Origin: Bordetella sp. H567
Lineage (GTDB): Bacteria > Pseudomonadota > Gammaproteobacteria > Burkholderiales > Burkholderiaceae_B
Assembly (NCBI RefSeq): GCF_001704295.1
Contig: NZ_CP012334.1
Span: 1,562,084 to 1,626,083 of the forward strand
Reading direction: 5' to 3'
Length of the DNA: 64,000 bases
How positions within the stretch are numbered: position 1 is the stretch's first letter; every line of letters begins with the position of its first letter. A program made the translations under genes and the position numbers. This document shows, piece after piece, positions 49,908-59,808 of this stretch. The notes beneath the pieces were generated by a model. That model was not told the origin of the DNA. It was given only the letters and a program-made list of their open reading frames with translations, and searched no databases.

Positions 49908-50801
49908 TTAGTGTGTGCCGCCGCGTACGGGGTCGGCTCCCGTGTCGGCCGCGGGGGAGGCAGCGGCCATCGCTGCGCGCAGCTCGCGCGACTTGATGCC
50001 GATCTGCCAGTAATACATGGACCGCGCCACGGCGTAGTCCAGGCCAGCCTTGCCGTCGAGGAAACCCAGGCGCAGGACGTAGCAGTGCACGAAAGCGGCC
50101 GCGGCCTTGAAGGGCATGGCGGCAAAGATCCGCTTCATGACGGAGCGCAGCCCGATGTTGGCCTCGCGCGGGTCGTTCAGCAGGCCCTTGACGCGCAGGC
50201 TGGCTTCCCAGTCGGAATACTTGTTGTGCTTGTCGAAGTAGTGGAACAGGCCGTCGTGGTCATGGTGGGCCATACGGTGCTTGAGCAGGAATACCGGGCC
50301 GTTGACCTGCGGCTGGTAGTGGCCTTCGACTTCCCACATGTTCGCGACGTCCAGATCGTTGTAATCGAGGAAGCGCGAGCGGGCACGCGGCAGCAGCACC
50401 AGCTTGTAGACGCGATGGCCGTGGTTCAGCAGCTTGCCGCAGAAGACATAGTTGAAGCCGACGAAGGCCCCGCCGGCACCCTGGGCGAATCGCGGCAGGC
50501 AGTCGTTGATCTCGCGCGCCAGCTCGGGGGTCATGACTTCATCCGCGTCCACGTAGAGCACCACGTCATGCGAGAAGGGCAGGTTGTCCAGGCACCATTG
50601 CTTCTTCTTGGGATACCTCCGGTTCCATTGGAATTGAACGACGCGCGCGCCCAGGCCGGTGGCGATCTCCACTGTCCGATCGGTGCTGTGGGAGTCGACG
50701 ACGAAGACTTCATCGAAATCGGCCAGTGCCCGCAGGCACTTTTCAATGTTCCGTTCCTCGTTCTTTGTCATGACGATGACGGATACTGGTACACGGGTCA
50801 T
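49908..50801 (-). CDS. Family 2 glycosyltransferase (WcaA/WaaE-like)
   Basis: A 297-residue GT-A enzyme. It starts VSVIVMTKNEERNIEKCL and continues VFVVDSHSTDRTVEIA, LYVDADEVM (the metal-binding DxD block) and QWNRRYPKKKQW, typical of the WaaE/KdtX subgroup. Its product would extend the lipid-linked sugar unit. The stop of the neighbouring GT4 overlaps its start by 4 bp. The sugar donor is not determined. Confidence 0.88.
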   Translation of the reverse strand: MTRVPVSVIVMTKNEERNIEKCLRALADFDEVFVVDSHSTDRTVEIATGLGARVVQFQWNRRYPKKKQWCLDNLPFSHDVVLYVDADEVMTPELAREINDCLPRFAQGAGGAFVGFNYVFCGKLLNHGHRVYKLVLLPRARSRFLDYNDLDVANMWEVEGHYQPQVNGPVFLLKHRMAHHDHDGLFHYFDKHNKYSDWEASLRVKGLLNDPREANIGLRSVMKRIFAAMPFKAAAAFVHCYVLRLGFLDGKAGLDYAVARSMYYWQIGIKSRELRAAMAAASPAADTGADPVRGGTH

Positions 50802-51952
50802 GTGCGTGCTCCTACGCGGTCCAGCGCCTGCTTGCCCAGCAGGGGCCGGAACAGATCAGCCACGTTGCGGCAATGGCGTTCGAGGGAAAAGTCGGCGGCC
50901 CGCTGCGGGCCGAGGTCGGCGAGGTGCTCGCGGCGCGAGCCATCGTCGGCCAGCGACTGGATGGCGCGCGCCACGGCGGCCGCATCGCCCACGGGGACGA
51001 GCTCACCGAACTTGCCGTCCTCCAGGATCTCGGCTGGCCCGGACGGGCAGTCGGTCGCGACCACCGGTATGCCCAGGCACAGCGCTTCCACCAGCACGAT
51101 GCCGAAGCTTTCGCGCTCCGAGACCGACAGGAAGATGTCCGCGCCGGCCAACATGGGGAAGGGATTGTCGATGTGGCCCGCCAGGCGTACGGGACTGCCC
51201 GGCCGGCGCGACGCGATCTGCGCTTCGAATTCGCCGCGCTGCGGGCCTTCGCCGATGATGGTGAAGACGATGCCGGGATCGTTCAGCAGGCAGGCCGCGT
51301 CGATCAGGGTCTGGAAGCCCTTGTTCCTGACCAGCCGCCCGACGGACACCACGTGTATCTTGCCGTCGCGCGGCAGCGTCTGGCCGGCGGCGCGGGCTTG
51401 CGCGCGTACGTCGTCCAGCGGGATGCCGTTGTAGATGTGCCGGCACTTGTCCCGCAGCGCCGGCGCCATGGCGAGCAGGTCGCGCACGACGCCGCGCGAC
51501 ACGCCCACCACGTCGTCATGCGCGCCGTAGCAGGTGCGCAGCATGGTGCGCTTCAGCGTGCCCATGCTGGTGGACCGGTAGTGCGCGGATGGGCTGTTGT
51601 GTTCGAAAGCCACCGTGCGGAAACTGCCGGGCATCAGCGTGCGGGCGGCGGCGACCAGGAGGTTGCAGATCAGGCCGTGCGAACAGACCACGGCGGGCCG
51701 TTCCCGGCGGATGGTGGCCATCAGGCTGGCCAGGCACCACGGCGCGGACAGCTGCATGGCGCGATTGCTGAGCTTGCGCGCGACGCCGCGGGTAACGGTG
51801 GCCTTGCTGGGCGTGAACTCGTGCTCGATCTCGCGCATGCAGAACAGCGAGGTCGTCAGCCCGTGCCTGGGCAGTTCTTCCAGCATGAAATAGACGCATC
51901 GACCCACGCCACCGCGATGCAGGTCGGGAACGACGAAGAGGATATCAACCAT
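50798..51952 (-). CDS. Family 4 glycosyltransferase
   Basis: A 384-residue GT-B enzyme. The N-terminal Rossmann half starts VDILFVVPDLHRGGVGRCV; the donor half has VVSVGRLVRNKGFQTLIDA and the E-x7-E-type block SERESFGIVLVEALCLGIPVV. It adds one sugar to the growing repeat unit. It overlaps the polymerase gene by 8 bp and the GT2 gene by 4 bp, so the three are translationally linked. Confidence 0.9.
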   Translation of the reverse strand: MVDILFVVPDLHRGGVGRCVYFMLEELPRHGLTTSLFCMREIEHEFTPSKATVTRGVARKLSNRAMQLSAPWCLASLMATIRRERPAVVCSHGLICNLLVAAARTLMPGSFRTVAFEHNSPSAHYRSTSMGTLKRTMLRTCYGAHDDVVGVSRGVVRDLLAMAPALRDKCRHIYNGIPLDDVRAQARAAGQTLPRDGKIHVVSVGRLVRNKGFQTLIDAACLLNDPGIVFTIIGEGPQRGEFEAQIASRRPGSPVRLAGHIDNPFPMLAGADIFLSVSERESFGIVLVEALCLGIPVVATDCPSGPAEILEDGKFGELVPVGDAAAVARAIQSLADDGSRREHLADLGPQRAADFSLERHCRNVADLFRPLLGKQALDRVGART

Positions 51953-53300
51953 GGTGCGGCAACCTCGGATAGGCGGATTTCCCGGGCGTTTGCCCGGACA
52001 TGATCGGACGCGGGTCGCGGCGGGGCGGCCACGCGGGCGTTACGGGCCCTGCCGGCGCGGCGGCCCGGATGGCCGCCTCGTAAGGCGACAGTGGCGGACG
52101 GTAGTTGCGCAACAGGGACAGGCAGTAGGTCAACAGGAAACCCGTGAGGGCGGTCTTGGGCGCGTAGGCCAGTCCGCCGGACAGCGAGTCGATGAAGATG
52201 TATATCGGGACGCAGGCGATCAAGTAGCGCCGGTGCATATCCACGCCGGCGTTGCCGTTGCGCCGGCTGAGCGACAGCAGCATCAGCAGCAAGGGTGGCC
52301 CCATGATGACTATGCTGCCGATAAGGCCGAACTTCATCAGGTAGAAGGCCCAGGAGTTGTGCGCGAACGTGCCGAGCTCGAAACCGTTCTCGCCCATGAC
52401 CCAGTAGCGGTAGCCGGCGCCGTGGCCGAACATGGGACGTTCGCGGAACTGGTCCATCTGGCCGTCGTACTCCTGCACGCGCGCGCCGTAGCTGGAATCG
52501 TCGTCCAGCGCCTCGACGGTCAGGACGCGGCTCTCCAGCACGTCCAGGTAGCCGATGGCGTAGAACACCAGCAGTCCGCCGATGATGGCCGGCGCGAAGA
52601 TGAAGCTGACGCGTCGCAGGGCGCCCACCTTGCCGCCCAGCACCACGGCGATCCCTACCGTGACGCCCAGCTGCAGGTACTGGCTGCGGTTCAAGGAGAA
52701 CACCAGGGCCATGAACAAGAACATGGTCAGGAAATACGCCGTGCGCGATTTCAGGCCCAGCACCTCGCGGAAGTACAGGATGGAGGTGATGGACATGGGG
52801 ATGACCCAGATGCCCAGGGTGACGTCGCGCACCGGTTCGACGGTGCTGAACCCGATGGCCACCTTGGTGATCATCAGCGCCGCCACCGTCAGGCCCGAGG
52901 CGACGATGGTCCATTGCAGCTTGCGATAGGCCGCCGGTCCGTCGATGTCCTTGTAGCAAAGGTAGGGCGTGAGCAGGAAGTAGGCGACGATCCGCATATC
53001 GCGCGCCATGTCGCCCACTTCGACGCCCTGCGGCGGCGGGGCCATGTAGACCAGGTAGACCCATGCCAGCAAATTCAGCGCCATCAGCAGGGTGATGCGC
53101 GCGGAGGGCAGGGAATAAGCCGCGGGGTCGGTCAGCCGCACGAGCTTGACGGCCAGGATGGCCACGAAGAGCAGGTCGAAGATCGACAGCTTGAAGCCGC
53201 CCACCCCGATGACCAGCGCTTCGTTGCTCAGCGCCAGGGCGCTGAACACGAAGGCGCACAGCAGCGGTACGGTCGAGTAATGACGTTGGACGTGGCGCAT
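51945..53300 (-). CDS. Wzy-type polysaccharide polymerase/O-antigen ligase family protein
   Basis: A 451-residue inner-membrane protein with about 11 helices, a large periplasmic loop (about residues 240-300, with GARVQEYDGQMDQFRERPMFGHG) and the family motif FAHNSWAFYLMKFG. It polymerises repeat units on undecaprenyl diphosphate after Wzx flips them. Sequence conservation in this family is low; topology, motif and locus carry the call. The C-terminal tail is Pro/Ala/Arg-rich. Confidence 0.85.
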   Translation of the reverse strand: MRHVQRHYSTVPLLCAFVFSALALSNEALVIGVGGFKLSIFDLLFVAILAVKLVRLTDPAAYSLPSARITLLMALNLLAWVYLVYMAPPPQGVEVGDMARDMRIVAYFLLTPYLCYKDIDGPAAYRKLQWTIVASGLTVAALMITKVAIGFSTVEPVRDVTLGIWVIPMSITSILYFREVLGLKSRTAYFLTMFLFMALVFSLNRSQYLQLGVTVGIAVVLGGKVGALRRVSFIFAPAIIGGLLVFYAIGYLDVLESRVLTVEALDDDSSYGARVQEYDGQMDQFRERPMFGHGAGYRYWVMGENGFELGTFAHNSWAFYLMKFGLIGSIVIMGPPLLLMLLSLSRRNGNAGVDMHRRYLIACVPIYIFIDSLSGGLAYAPKTALTGFLLTYCLSLLRNYRPPLSPYEAAIRAAAPAGPVTPAWPPRRDPRPIMSGQTPGKSAYPRLPHHG

Positions 53301-53309
53301 GGCGGCTCC

Positions 53310-54230
53310 CTAGCGCGCGTTCCAGTCGTCGCGACCGGCTACTTTGTTCAGCAGCTTGTCGAACAGATAGTCCAGGTCTCCCTGGCGGGCGTGGGCGGCC
53401 ACTTTCGCCGCCCGGCACGACAGGCCGAACAGCGGTCCGATGCCGGCCTCGGTGGCCCGGATGTCGCCGACGATCTGGTCGCGCTCTCGTTCCAGCACGT
53501 CCTGCAGCAGGGCGGTCTTGGTTTCCTCATGCACGGTATAGACGCCCATGGCGGAGGGCACGATCATGTTGGGCCCGTCGTGCAGCAGGCGGCTCCACAG
53601 TTCCAGGTCCATGCAATAGCGCATCTCTTCCTTGAGCAGGCCGTGGCGCTCCAGACAGTCGCGGCGGAACAGCGCGACCTGGTTGGGGATGGAGGCGCGG
53701 ATCACGGCCAGCTTGGCGCGCGTCAAGGGGGTGTAGTACACCCGCCTGAAGACGCGGTTGTCGGCGTCCGCGATGTACAGGTGTCCGTTGACGATGGGCG
53801 GACGGTGCGCGGACGCGGCGCGTCCCAGCTTGACGAGCGCGCCGCGGCAATACAGGTCGTCGGAATTCTGCCAGCCGACGTAGTCGCCGGTGGCCATGGC
53901 GAAGCCCTTGTTGATGGCATGCGACTGTCCGCGGTCCTTCTTGCTTTCCCAATAGGCCAGGTGCGATTCGTACTTGCGGATGATCTCCACGCTGCCATCG
54001 GTGGAGCCGCCGTCCATGATGATGTATTCCAGCTTGGGATACCCCTGGTTCAGGACGGACAGGATGGTGCGCTCCAGAAAGCGCGCCTGGTTGTACGAAG
54101 GCGTGACGATGGTGATCTTCGGCAGGCTGTCGCTGTCCGGCGGCGGCGGGGGCACCTGCAGCCGGCTGACGAAGTTGACCAGCTCGCGGGTGGATTTCAA
54201 ATGGCGCTTGCGCATCAAGGACCTCAGCAT
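53310..54230 (-). CDS. Family 2 glycosyltransferase
   Basis: A 306-residue GT-A enzyme with ITIVTPSYNQARFLERTI near residue 40, then YIIMDGGSTDGSVEII and DRGQSHAINKGFAMATGDYVGW, the metal-binding region in NSDDLY, and a C-terminal helical part. It probably uses an activated sugar for the side chain or backbone of the repeat unit. The start is uncertain: 54230 (MLRSL) is chosen because an earlier start would overlap the flippase gene end; 54215 is also possible. Confidence 0.85.
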   Translation of the reverse strand: MLRSLMRKRHLKSTRELVNFVSRLQVPPPPPDSDSLPKITIVTPSYNQARFLERTILSVLNQGYPKLEYIIMDGGSTDGSVEIIRKYESHLAYWESKKDRGQSHAINKGFAMATGDYVGWQNSDDLYCRGALVKLGRAASAHRPPIVNGHLYIADADNRVFRRVYYTPLTRAKLAVIRASIPNQVALFRRDCLERHGLLKEEMRYCMDLELWSRLLHDGPNMIVPSAMGVYTVHEETKTALLQDVLERERDQIVGDIRATEAGIGPLFGLSCRAAKVAAHARQGDLDYLFDKLLNKVAGRDDWNAR

Positions 54231-54240
54231 GGGCGAGAAA

Positions 54241-55557
54241 CTAACGTGTTGCGGTGTGGGCGGGGACGAAAGGTGGGGGGCGCGACTGGCGCAAGGCAAG
54301 ATAGATTCCATAGAGCGTCGTCAGCGAGTAGGCGATGCGGGCCCATCCGGCCGCGCTCTCGCCCACCGGCGCGACAAGCAGGAACAGCACGCAAACCATG
54401 CTGACGCCCGCCAGGCCGTTCAGGACCGCCACCGCGCGGCTGTTGCCCATGCCCAGCAGCGAGAAATGCGCCACCACGTTCAGCGAGAGCAAGCCGGCGG
54501 CCACGATCAGCAGGCGGAAGGTCGCCAGGTGTCCGGGCGTGTAGGCATGGCCCAGCATCAGGGAGAGCGCCGGTCCGCTGACCGCGAGCGCGACCGTGGT
54601 GCCCAGGATGGACAAGGTCAGGTTCACCGCCATCAGCCGGCGTACTTCGCGCGACACCGCGCGCTCGCCGTCGGCGCCGGCGGCCAGGTGGCTGACGCGC
54701 GGCATGGTTTTCTGGAATACGGCCACCGACGCGGTGTGGATCATCTGCCCCACTTGCGCGCCTACCGTATAGATGGCCAGGGTGGCCGGGCCCAGCAGCG
54801 AGCCCACCAGGATGCGGTCCACCGATCCGAAGGCGACGGCGCTCAGGCTGTTCAACCAGGACCAGCGCGAAAAGCGGAAGGCCGCGCCCATCGCGCCGCG
54901 GTCCGGCAGCGGACGGACCGCGTAATGGCCATCGCGTCGCGCGAACAGGTGCATCTTGATCAGCCCCGTGGCGAGCAGGCCGCCGGCCTGGGTCAGGCTG
55001 ACCAGCGTGGGCGAGTGCGTGAGCATGGCTGCGCCGCAGGTGACCGTATAGGCGGTGAGGCGCCCGCCGACCTCGCACAGGGCCGTGGTGGCAAAGGCCT
55101 CGCGTCCCTTCAGGCAGCCGGTGAACAGCTGGTCGAACTGCTGGCTCAGGTAGACGGCCAGCGCGGGGAGCGCCAGCGTCGACACCGCGATGCCGCCGAA
55201 GGTGGCGTGGGGCCACAGCCACGACACGCCGCCCCAGGCCAGCAGCGCGAGCGCCGCGACGAAGGCCAGCGCGCAGGCCACCAGGGCAAAGCTGACGCCG
55301 GCGCCGTGCATGGCGCCGCCCGGCTCGTGCAGGCGCTCGGAAACCAGCTTGGTGCCGGTGACCGCCGCGCCCAGGTTGGCGACGTTGCCGAAGCCGGCCA
55401 GCGCCATGATCATGGCGAACTGGCCGAAGCCTACCGTGCCCAGCTGCCGCAGCAGGATAGGCGTGGCCGCCAGGGCGATCATCGGCCCCAGCCCGTATTC
55501 CATCAAGCCCCAGAAGGAGGCATTGCCCGAGATGTATTTCCTGACGAGCGCACGCAT
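54241..55557 (-). CDS. Wzx-type polysaccharide flippase
   Basis: A 438-residue inner-membrane protein of the MOP superfamily with about 12-14 helices. The N-terminal signature NASFWGLMEYGLGPMIALAATPIL and the later GSVDRILVGSLLGPATLAIYTVG and YTPGHLATFRLLIVAAGLLS are typical of Wzx. It moves the lipid-linked repeat across the membrane. The ATG at 55557 has GGGGGAA upstream. It lies between fcl (47 bp) and a GT2 gene. Confidence 0.87.
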   Translation of the reverse strand: MRALVRKYISGNASFWGLMEYGLGPMIALAATPILLRQLGTVGFGQFAMIMALAGFGNVANLGAAVTGTKLVSERLHEPGGAMHGAGVSFALVACALAFVAALALLAWGGVSWLWPHATFGGIAVSTLALPALAVYLSQQFDQLFTGCLKGREAFATTALCEVGGRLTAYTVTCGAAMLTHSPTLVSLTQAGGLLATGLIKMHLFARRDGHYAVRPLPDRGAMGAAFRFSRWSWLNSLSAVAFGSVDRILVGSLLGPATLAIYTVGAQVGQMIHTASVAVFQKTMPRVSHLAAGADGERAVSREVRRLMAVNLTLSILGTTVALAVSGPALSLMLGHAYTPGHLATFRLLIVAAGLLSLNVVAHFSLLGMGNSRAVAVLNGLAGVSMVCVLFLLVAPVGESAAGWARIAYSLTTLYGIYLALRQSRPPPFVPAHTATR

Positions 55558-55604
55558 GAGCGCGATTCCCCCGTGTCGATTGCGCGAGCCCCTGGGAGCG
55601 GACC

Positions 55605-56558
55605 CTAGGCAAGCGGCAGCGCCTGCCGCGGGGCATGGCGCAGATAGTCGTGATAGGTGGACTGGATGCCCTGGCGCAGTCCCATTTCCGCACGCCACCC
55701 CAGGGCATGGATGCGGCTGACGTCCAGCAGCTTGCGCGGTGTGCCGTCCGGCTTGCTGGTGTCGTAGACCAGTTCCCCCTGGTAGCCGACCGCCTGCGCC
55801 ACCATGGCGGCCAGTTCCGCGATCGATACGTCGGTACCCAGCCCGATGTTGTAGACGCCTTGGGCCTGTTCCGATTCCATCAGCGTCACGCAGGCGCGCG
55901 CCAGGTCGTCCACGTGCAGGAATTCGCGGCGCGGCTTGCCGGTGCCCCAGATGGTGACCGTGGGCGAGCCGTGTTCGCGCGCCTCGTGGAACTTGCGGAT
56001 CAGCGCCGGCAGCACGTGGCTGCTTTCCAGGTCGTAGTTGTCGTTCGGCCCGTAGAGATTGGTCGGCATGGCGCACAGGTAACGCGCGCCATATTGGCGG
56101 TTGTAGGCTTCGCACAGCTTCAGTCCCGCGATCTTGGCGATGGCATAGGGCTCGTTGGTGGGTTCCAGCGGGCCGGTCAGCAGCGCGTCCTCGCTCATGG
56201 GCTGGGGCGCCAGCTTGGGATAGATGCACGATGATCCTAGGAAGAGCAGGCGGCGCACGCCCGCGGCGTAGGCGGCGTGGATGATGTTGCATTCCATCAT
56301 CAGGTTGCGGTACAGGAAGTCGACGGGATGGTTCTGGTTGGCCAGGATCCCGCCCACTTTCGCGGCGGCCAGGTAGACCGTGTCCACGCGCTGTGTACAG
56401 AAGAAGCGGTTGACCTGGTTCTGGTTCTCCAGATCCAGTTCGCTATGCACGCGCGTAACGATGTTCCGATAGCCGCGCTGGCGCAGTTCCCGCTCGATGG
56501 CGGAGCCGACCATGCCGCGATGGCCGGCGACGAAGACGTGTTGATCCAGGTCAGCCAT
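55605..56558 (-). CDS. fcl: GDP-L-fucose synthase
   Basis: A 317-residue bifunctional epimerase/reductase that makes GDP-L-fucose from GDP-4-keto-6-deoxymannose. The NADP motif is [10 protein letters not shown] at residues 12-21, catalytic Ser in FLGSSCIYP, Tyr and Lys in [11 protein letters not shown], and [15 protein letters not shown] is the family fingerprint. It follows gmd by 4 bp in the usual biosynthetic pair, so the polymer very likely contains L-fucose. Confidence 0.95.
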   Translation of the reverse strand: MADLDQHVFVAGHRGMVGSAIERELRQRGYRNIVTRVHSELDLENQNQVNRFFCTQRVDTVYLAAAKVGGILANQNHPVDFLYRNLMMECNIIHAAYAAGVRRLLFLGSSCIYPKLAPQPMSEDALLTGPLEPTNEPYAIAKIAGLKLCEAYNRQYGARYLCAMPTNLYGPNDNYDLESSHVLPALIRKFHEAREHGSPTVTIWGTGKPRREFLHVDDLARACVTLMESEQAQGVYNIGLGTDVSIAELAAMVAQAVGYQGELVYDTSKPDGTPRKLLDVSRIHALGWRAEMGLRQGIQSTYHDYLRHAPRQALPLA

Positions 56559-56562
56559 GGCG

Positions 56563-57675
56563 CTATTCCTTGTAGGCGTAGACTTCGTAGCCGTTCTGCT
56601 CGACCAGCGCGTCGCGTTGCGCTTCCTTCAGGTCGCTGGCGATCATTTCCTTGACCAGGCCCTCGAAAGAGGTGCGCGGCGTCCAGCCCAGCTTCTCGCG
56701 CGCCTTGGTCGGATCGCCCAGCAGCGTCTCGACCTCGGTCGGGCGGAAGTAACGCGGATCCACCCGCACGATGACCTGGCCCGGCTTGACGGCCTCGTAG
56801 GCGGGGCTGAGCAGCACGGTGGCCGTCTCGTTCACCCCTTCGCCTTCCCAGGCCAGCAGCAGGCCGAGTTCTCGCGCGGCGATGTTGATGAAGTCGCGCA
56901 CGCTGTACTGCATCCCGGTGGCGATGACGAAGTCTTCCGGCTTGTCCTGCTGCAGCATCAGCCATTGCATCTCGACGTAGTCGCGTGCGTGTCCCCAGTC
57001 GCGCAGCGCGGACAGGTTGCCCAGGTAGAGGCAATCCTCCAGTCCCAGGGCGATGCGCGCCAGGGCCCGGGTAATCTTGCGCGTGACGAAGGTTTCCCCG
57101 CGGCGCGGCGATTCGTGGTTGAACAGGATGCCGTTGCACGCATACATGCCGTAGGCTTCGCGATAGTTCACGCAGATCCAGTACGCATACAGCTTGGCCA
57201 CCGCGTAGGGGCTGCGCGGATAGAAAGGCGTGGTCTCCCGTTGCGGGACTTCCTGCACCAGGCCGTAGAGTTCGGAGGTCGAGGCCTGGTACAGGCGGGT
57301 ACGATCCTCCATTTTCAGGATGCGCATGGCTTCCAGCAGGCGCAGCGTGCCCAGGCCGTCGGCATTGGCGGTGTATTCGGGTTCCTCGAACGAGACCCCC
57401 ACATGGCTCTGCGCGGCCAGGTTGTAGATCTCGTCCGGCTGGACGGCCTGCACGATGCGGATCAGGCTGCAGGCGTCGGTCATGTCGCCGTGATGCAGCA
57501 CGAAGTTGCGCGGGCTGGTATGGGGATCCTGGTACAGGTGATCGATACGGGCCGTATTGAAAAGCGAGGCGCGGCGCTTGATGCCGTGCACCTCATAGCC
57601 TTTGCCCAGGAGGAATTCGGCGAGATAGGCGCCGTCCTGGCCGGTAATTCCCGTAATCAGTGCCCGTTTTGGCAT
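56563..57675 (-). CDS. gmd: GDP-mannose 4,6-dehydratase
   Basis: A 370-residue short-chain-type dehydratase with [21 protein letters not shown] near residue 8 (NADP site), catalytic Thr/Glu in [10 protein letters not shown] and Tyr-Lys in [15 protein letters not shown], then [15 protein letters not shown]. It converts GDP-mannose to GDP-4-keto-6-deoxymannose, the substrate of Fcl just downstream. A 208-bp gap to manC upstream may hold an internal promoter. Confidence 0.95.
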   Translation of the reverse strand: MPKRALITGITGQDGAYLAEFLLGKGYEVHGIKRRASLFNTARIDHLYQDPHTSPRNFVLHHGDMTDACSLIRIVQAVQPDEIYNLAAQSHVGVSFEEPEYTANADGLGTLRLLEAMRILKMEDRTRLYQASTSELYGLVQEVPQRETTPFYPRSPYAVAKLYAYWICVNYREAYGMYACNGILFNHESPRRGETFVTRKITRALARIALGLEDCLYLGNLSALRDWGHARDYVEMQWLMLQQDKPEDFVIATGMQYSVRDFINIAARELGLLLAWEGEGVNETATVLLSPAYEAVKPGQVIVRVDPRYFRPTEVETLLGDPTKAREKLGWTPRTSFEGLVKEMIASDLKEAQRDALVEQNGYEVYAYKE

Positions 57676-57883
57676 GGTTGTATCCTTAAGGCTGAGAGGT
57701 TCAAGAAGATTACTGAGGTCGTGCTAGCCGGGGTATCGGCCGGAAGGTCTAAGGCGCGGCCCGCGGACCGCCCCAAGAACGAGGCGCCGCGCCCCACGCA
57801 TGAGACGCGGACACCCATATGGCTGAACAGAGCTACCCTCGCGTCGCCGCGCGACGTCCTCCCAAGGGAAAGCGCGCGTGCCC

Positions 57884-59308
57884 TCATACGCGCCCGTACA
57901 TATCCTCGAAACGCACGATGTCGTCCTCGCCGAGGTAGGCGCCCGATTGCACTTCGATGAGTTCCAGGGGGATCTTGCCGGGGTTCTCCAGGCAGTGGAC
58001 CTCGCCCAGGGGGATGTAGGTCGATTGGTTTTCGGTCAACAGGAAGGTGCGATCGCCGTTGTGGATGCGCGCGGTGCCCGATACCACTACCCAGTGTTCC
58101 GCGCGGTGATGATGCATCTGTGACGACAGGCGTGCGCCCGGCTTCACGGTGATGCGCTTGATCTGGTAGCGCGGACCCTGGCCGATGGAATCATAGGAAC
58201 CCCACGGGCGCCGCACCTCGCGGTGATGCTCCATCTCGGAGCGATGCTGGGCGCGGAAGGTCTCCACCACGCGCTTGACGTCCTGCGTATGGTCCTTGTG
58301 CACCACCAGCACGGCGTCCGCGGTCTCAATCACCACGATGTTGTCCAGGCCGATGGTGGCCACCAGCCGGTTGGTGGCATGCACCAGGCAATTGCGCGAA
58401 TCCTCGATGACCACGTCGCCCGACGTGGAGTTGCCCTCGGGGCACTTGGCGGCGATATCCCACACGGCGTCCCAGGCGCCCACGTCGCTCCAGCCGGCGT
58501 CCAGCGGCACGGCGACGGCACTGTCGGTGCGCTCCATGATCGCGTAGTCGATCGAGTCGCTGGGGCAGGTGGCGAAGGCCGCCGCGTCCAGGCGGAAGGC
58601 CGCGTCGTCGCCCACGCCGGCTCGCACCGCGGCGCGCACCGCGTCCAGCATGGCCGGCGCCAGCCGCTCCAGCTCCTGCACGAACACGGAGGCGCGGAAG
58701 GCGAACATCCCGCTGTTCCAGTAGTAGCCGCCATCGCGCAGGAACTGCGCGGCGCGTTCCGCGTTCGGCTTCTCGACAAAGGCCTCGACACGGCGCCAGG
58801 CGTTGTCGGAAGCTTCCGTACGCAGGTAGCCGTAGCCCGTCAGCGGGGCCGTGGGGCGCACCCCGAAGGTCACCAGCGCGCCGTCGCTGGCCGCCTCGTG
58901 CGCCACGCGGAAAGCCGTGCGCAGCGCTTCGCCTTCCTCCATCACGTGATCCGAAGGCACCACCAGCATGACGGGATCGTCGCCGTCGCGCATGGCGCGC
59001 AGGGCCGCCGCGGCGATGGCCGGCGCCGTATTACGGGCGCAGGGTTCCAGCAGCAGCTCCGGCTGGATTCCGTCCAGCTCCTGCATCTGCTCGGCGGCGA
59101 TGAAACGGTGGGCGTCGTTGCACACCAGCAGCGGCCGCCGTGCGTCGGCATTGTTGGCCAGGCGCATCACGGTGTTCTGCAGCAGGCTGCGTTCACCCGT
59201 CAGGCGGATGAACTGCTTGGGCAGCAGCTCGCGCGATAGCGGCCACAGGCGAGAACCGGATCCGCCGCACAGTATGACGGGGCGAAACTCGGGATAGGGT
59301 CGAGTCAT
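57884..59308 (-). CDS. manC: Bifunctional mannose-1-phosphate guanylyltransferase/mannose-6-phosphate isomerase
   Basis: A 474-residue enzyme that makes GDP-mannose. The nucleotidyltransferase domain (1-290) starts FRPVILCGGSGSRLWPLSRELLPKQFI with the signature FVEKPN and YYWNSGMF. The isomerase domain (about 350-474) has RPWGSYDSIGQ and the metal-binding cupin block QMHHHRAEHWVVVSG. It supplies gmd. It overlaps gmm by 4 bp. No phosphomannomutase (manB) is in the window. Confidence 0.95.
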   Translation of the reverse strand: MTRPYPEFRPVILCGGSGSRLWPLSRELLPKQFIRLTGERSLLQNTVMRLANNADARRPLLVCNDAHRFIAAEQMQELDGIQPELLLEPCARNTAPAIAAAALRAMRDGDDPVMLVVPSDHVMEEGEALRTAFRVAHEAASDGALVTFGVRPTAPLTGYGYLRTEASDNAWRRVEAFVEKPNAERAAQFLRDGGYYWNSGMFAFRASVFVQELERLAPAMLDAVRAAVRAGVGDDAAFRLDAAAFATCPSDSIDYAIMERTDSAVAVPLDAGWSDVGAWDAVWDIAAKCPEGNSTSGDVVIEDSRNCLVHATNRLVATIGLDNIVVIETADAVLVVHKDHTQDVKRVVETFRAQHRSEMEHHREVRRPWGSYDSIGQGPRYQIKRITVKPGARLSSQMHHHRAEHWVVVSGTARIHNGDRTFLLTENQSTYIPLGEVHCLENPGKIPLELIEVQSGAYLGEDDIVRFEDMYGRV

Positions 59309-59808
59309 GGGTGTTGCTCCGTGAAATAGGCCTTCGTATAGGGGTGCACGTCCGGGTCCGTCGCGGCATCCTCGGGGGTGTCCCAGCGGTAGCCCAGGTG
59401 CTGGGTCGCGGGCAGGGCCGCGGCCAGCGGGCCGGATGGCAGCTGGACCTGGTATGCCAGCACCACGTAATGCGTCGACATGCCGGATTCACCGGCGAAG
59501 TTGACGTCGTAGAAGTGTTCGTAGACGCCGCGCAGGCGCCAGCGCACCGGCGGCAGCGACATGCCGAGTTCTTCATCCGCCAGGCGCCGCAGGGCCTGCG
59601 CCAAGGCCTCGCCCTTGCGGATGCGGCCGCCCGGAACGAACCACCGGCCCTGCGCGGGCGGATTGCCGCGCAGGCCCAGCAGATAGCGGCCGCGCGGGTC
59701 GCGCACCAGCAGGTCGATGGAGACCAGGGGGAGCATGTCCACGGCGGCGCGAAAGTGCTCCTCGCTCAGCCTGCCTCCGGCATGGGCCGCCTGCCGCTCA
59801 ATAGACAT
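59305..59808 (-). CDS. gmm: GDP-mannose mannosyl hydrolase (Nudix family)
   Basis: A 167-residue Nudix-type hydrolase. The modified Nudix box is GGRIRKGEALAQALRRLADEELG, lacking the final Glu pair of ordinary Nudix enzymes, as in Gmm (WcaH). The N-terminal SIDLLVRDPRGRYLLGLR matches the family. It splits GDP-mannose to GDP and mannose and may balance the GDP-sugar pool. It overlaps manC (4 bp) and wcaJ (11 bp). Confidence 0.92.
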   Translation of the reverse strand: MSIERQAAHAGGRLSEEHFRAAVDMLPLVSIDLLVRDPRGRYLLGLRGNPPAQGRWFVPGGRIRKGEALAQALRRLADEELGMSLPPVRWRLRGVYEHFYDVNFAGESGMSTHYVVLAYQVQLPSGPLAAALPATQHLGYRWDTPEDAATDPDVHPYTKAYFTEQHP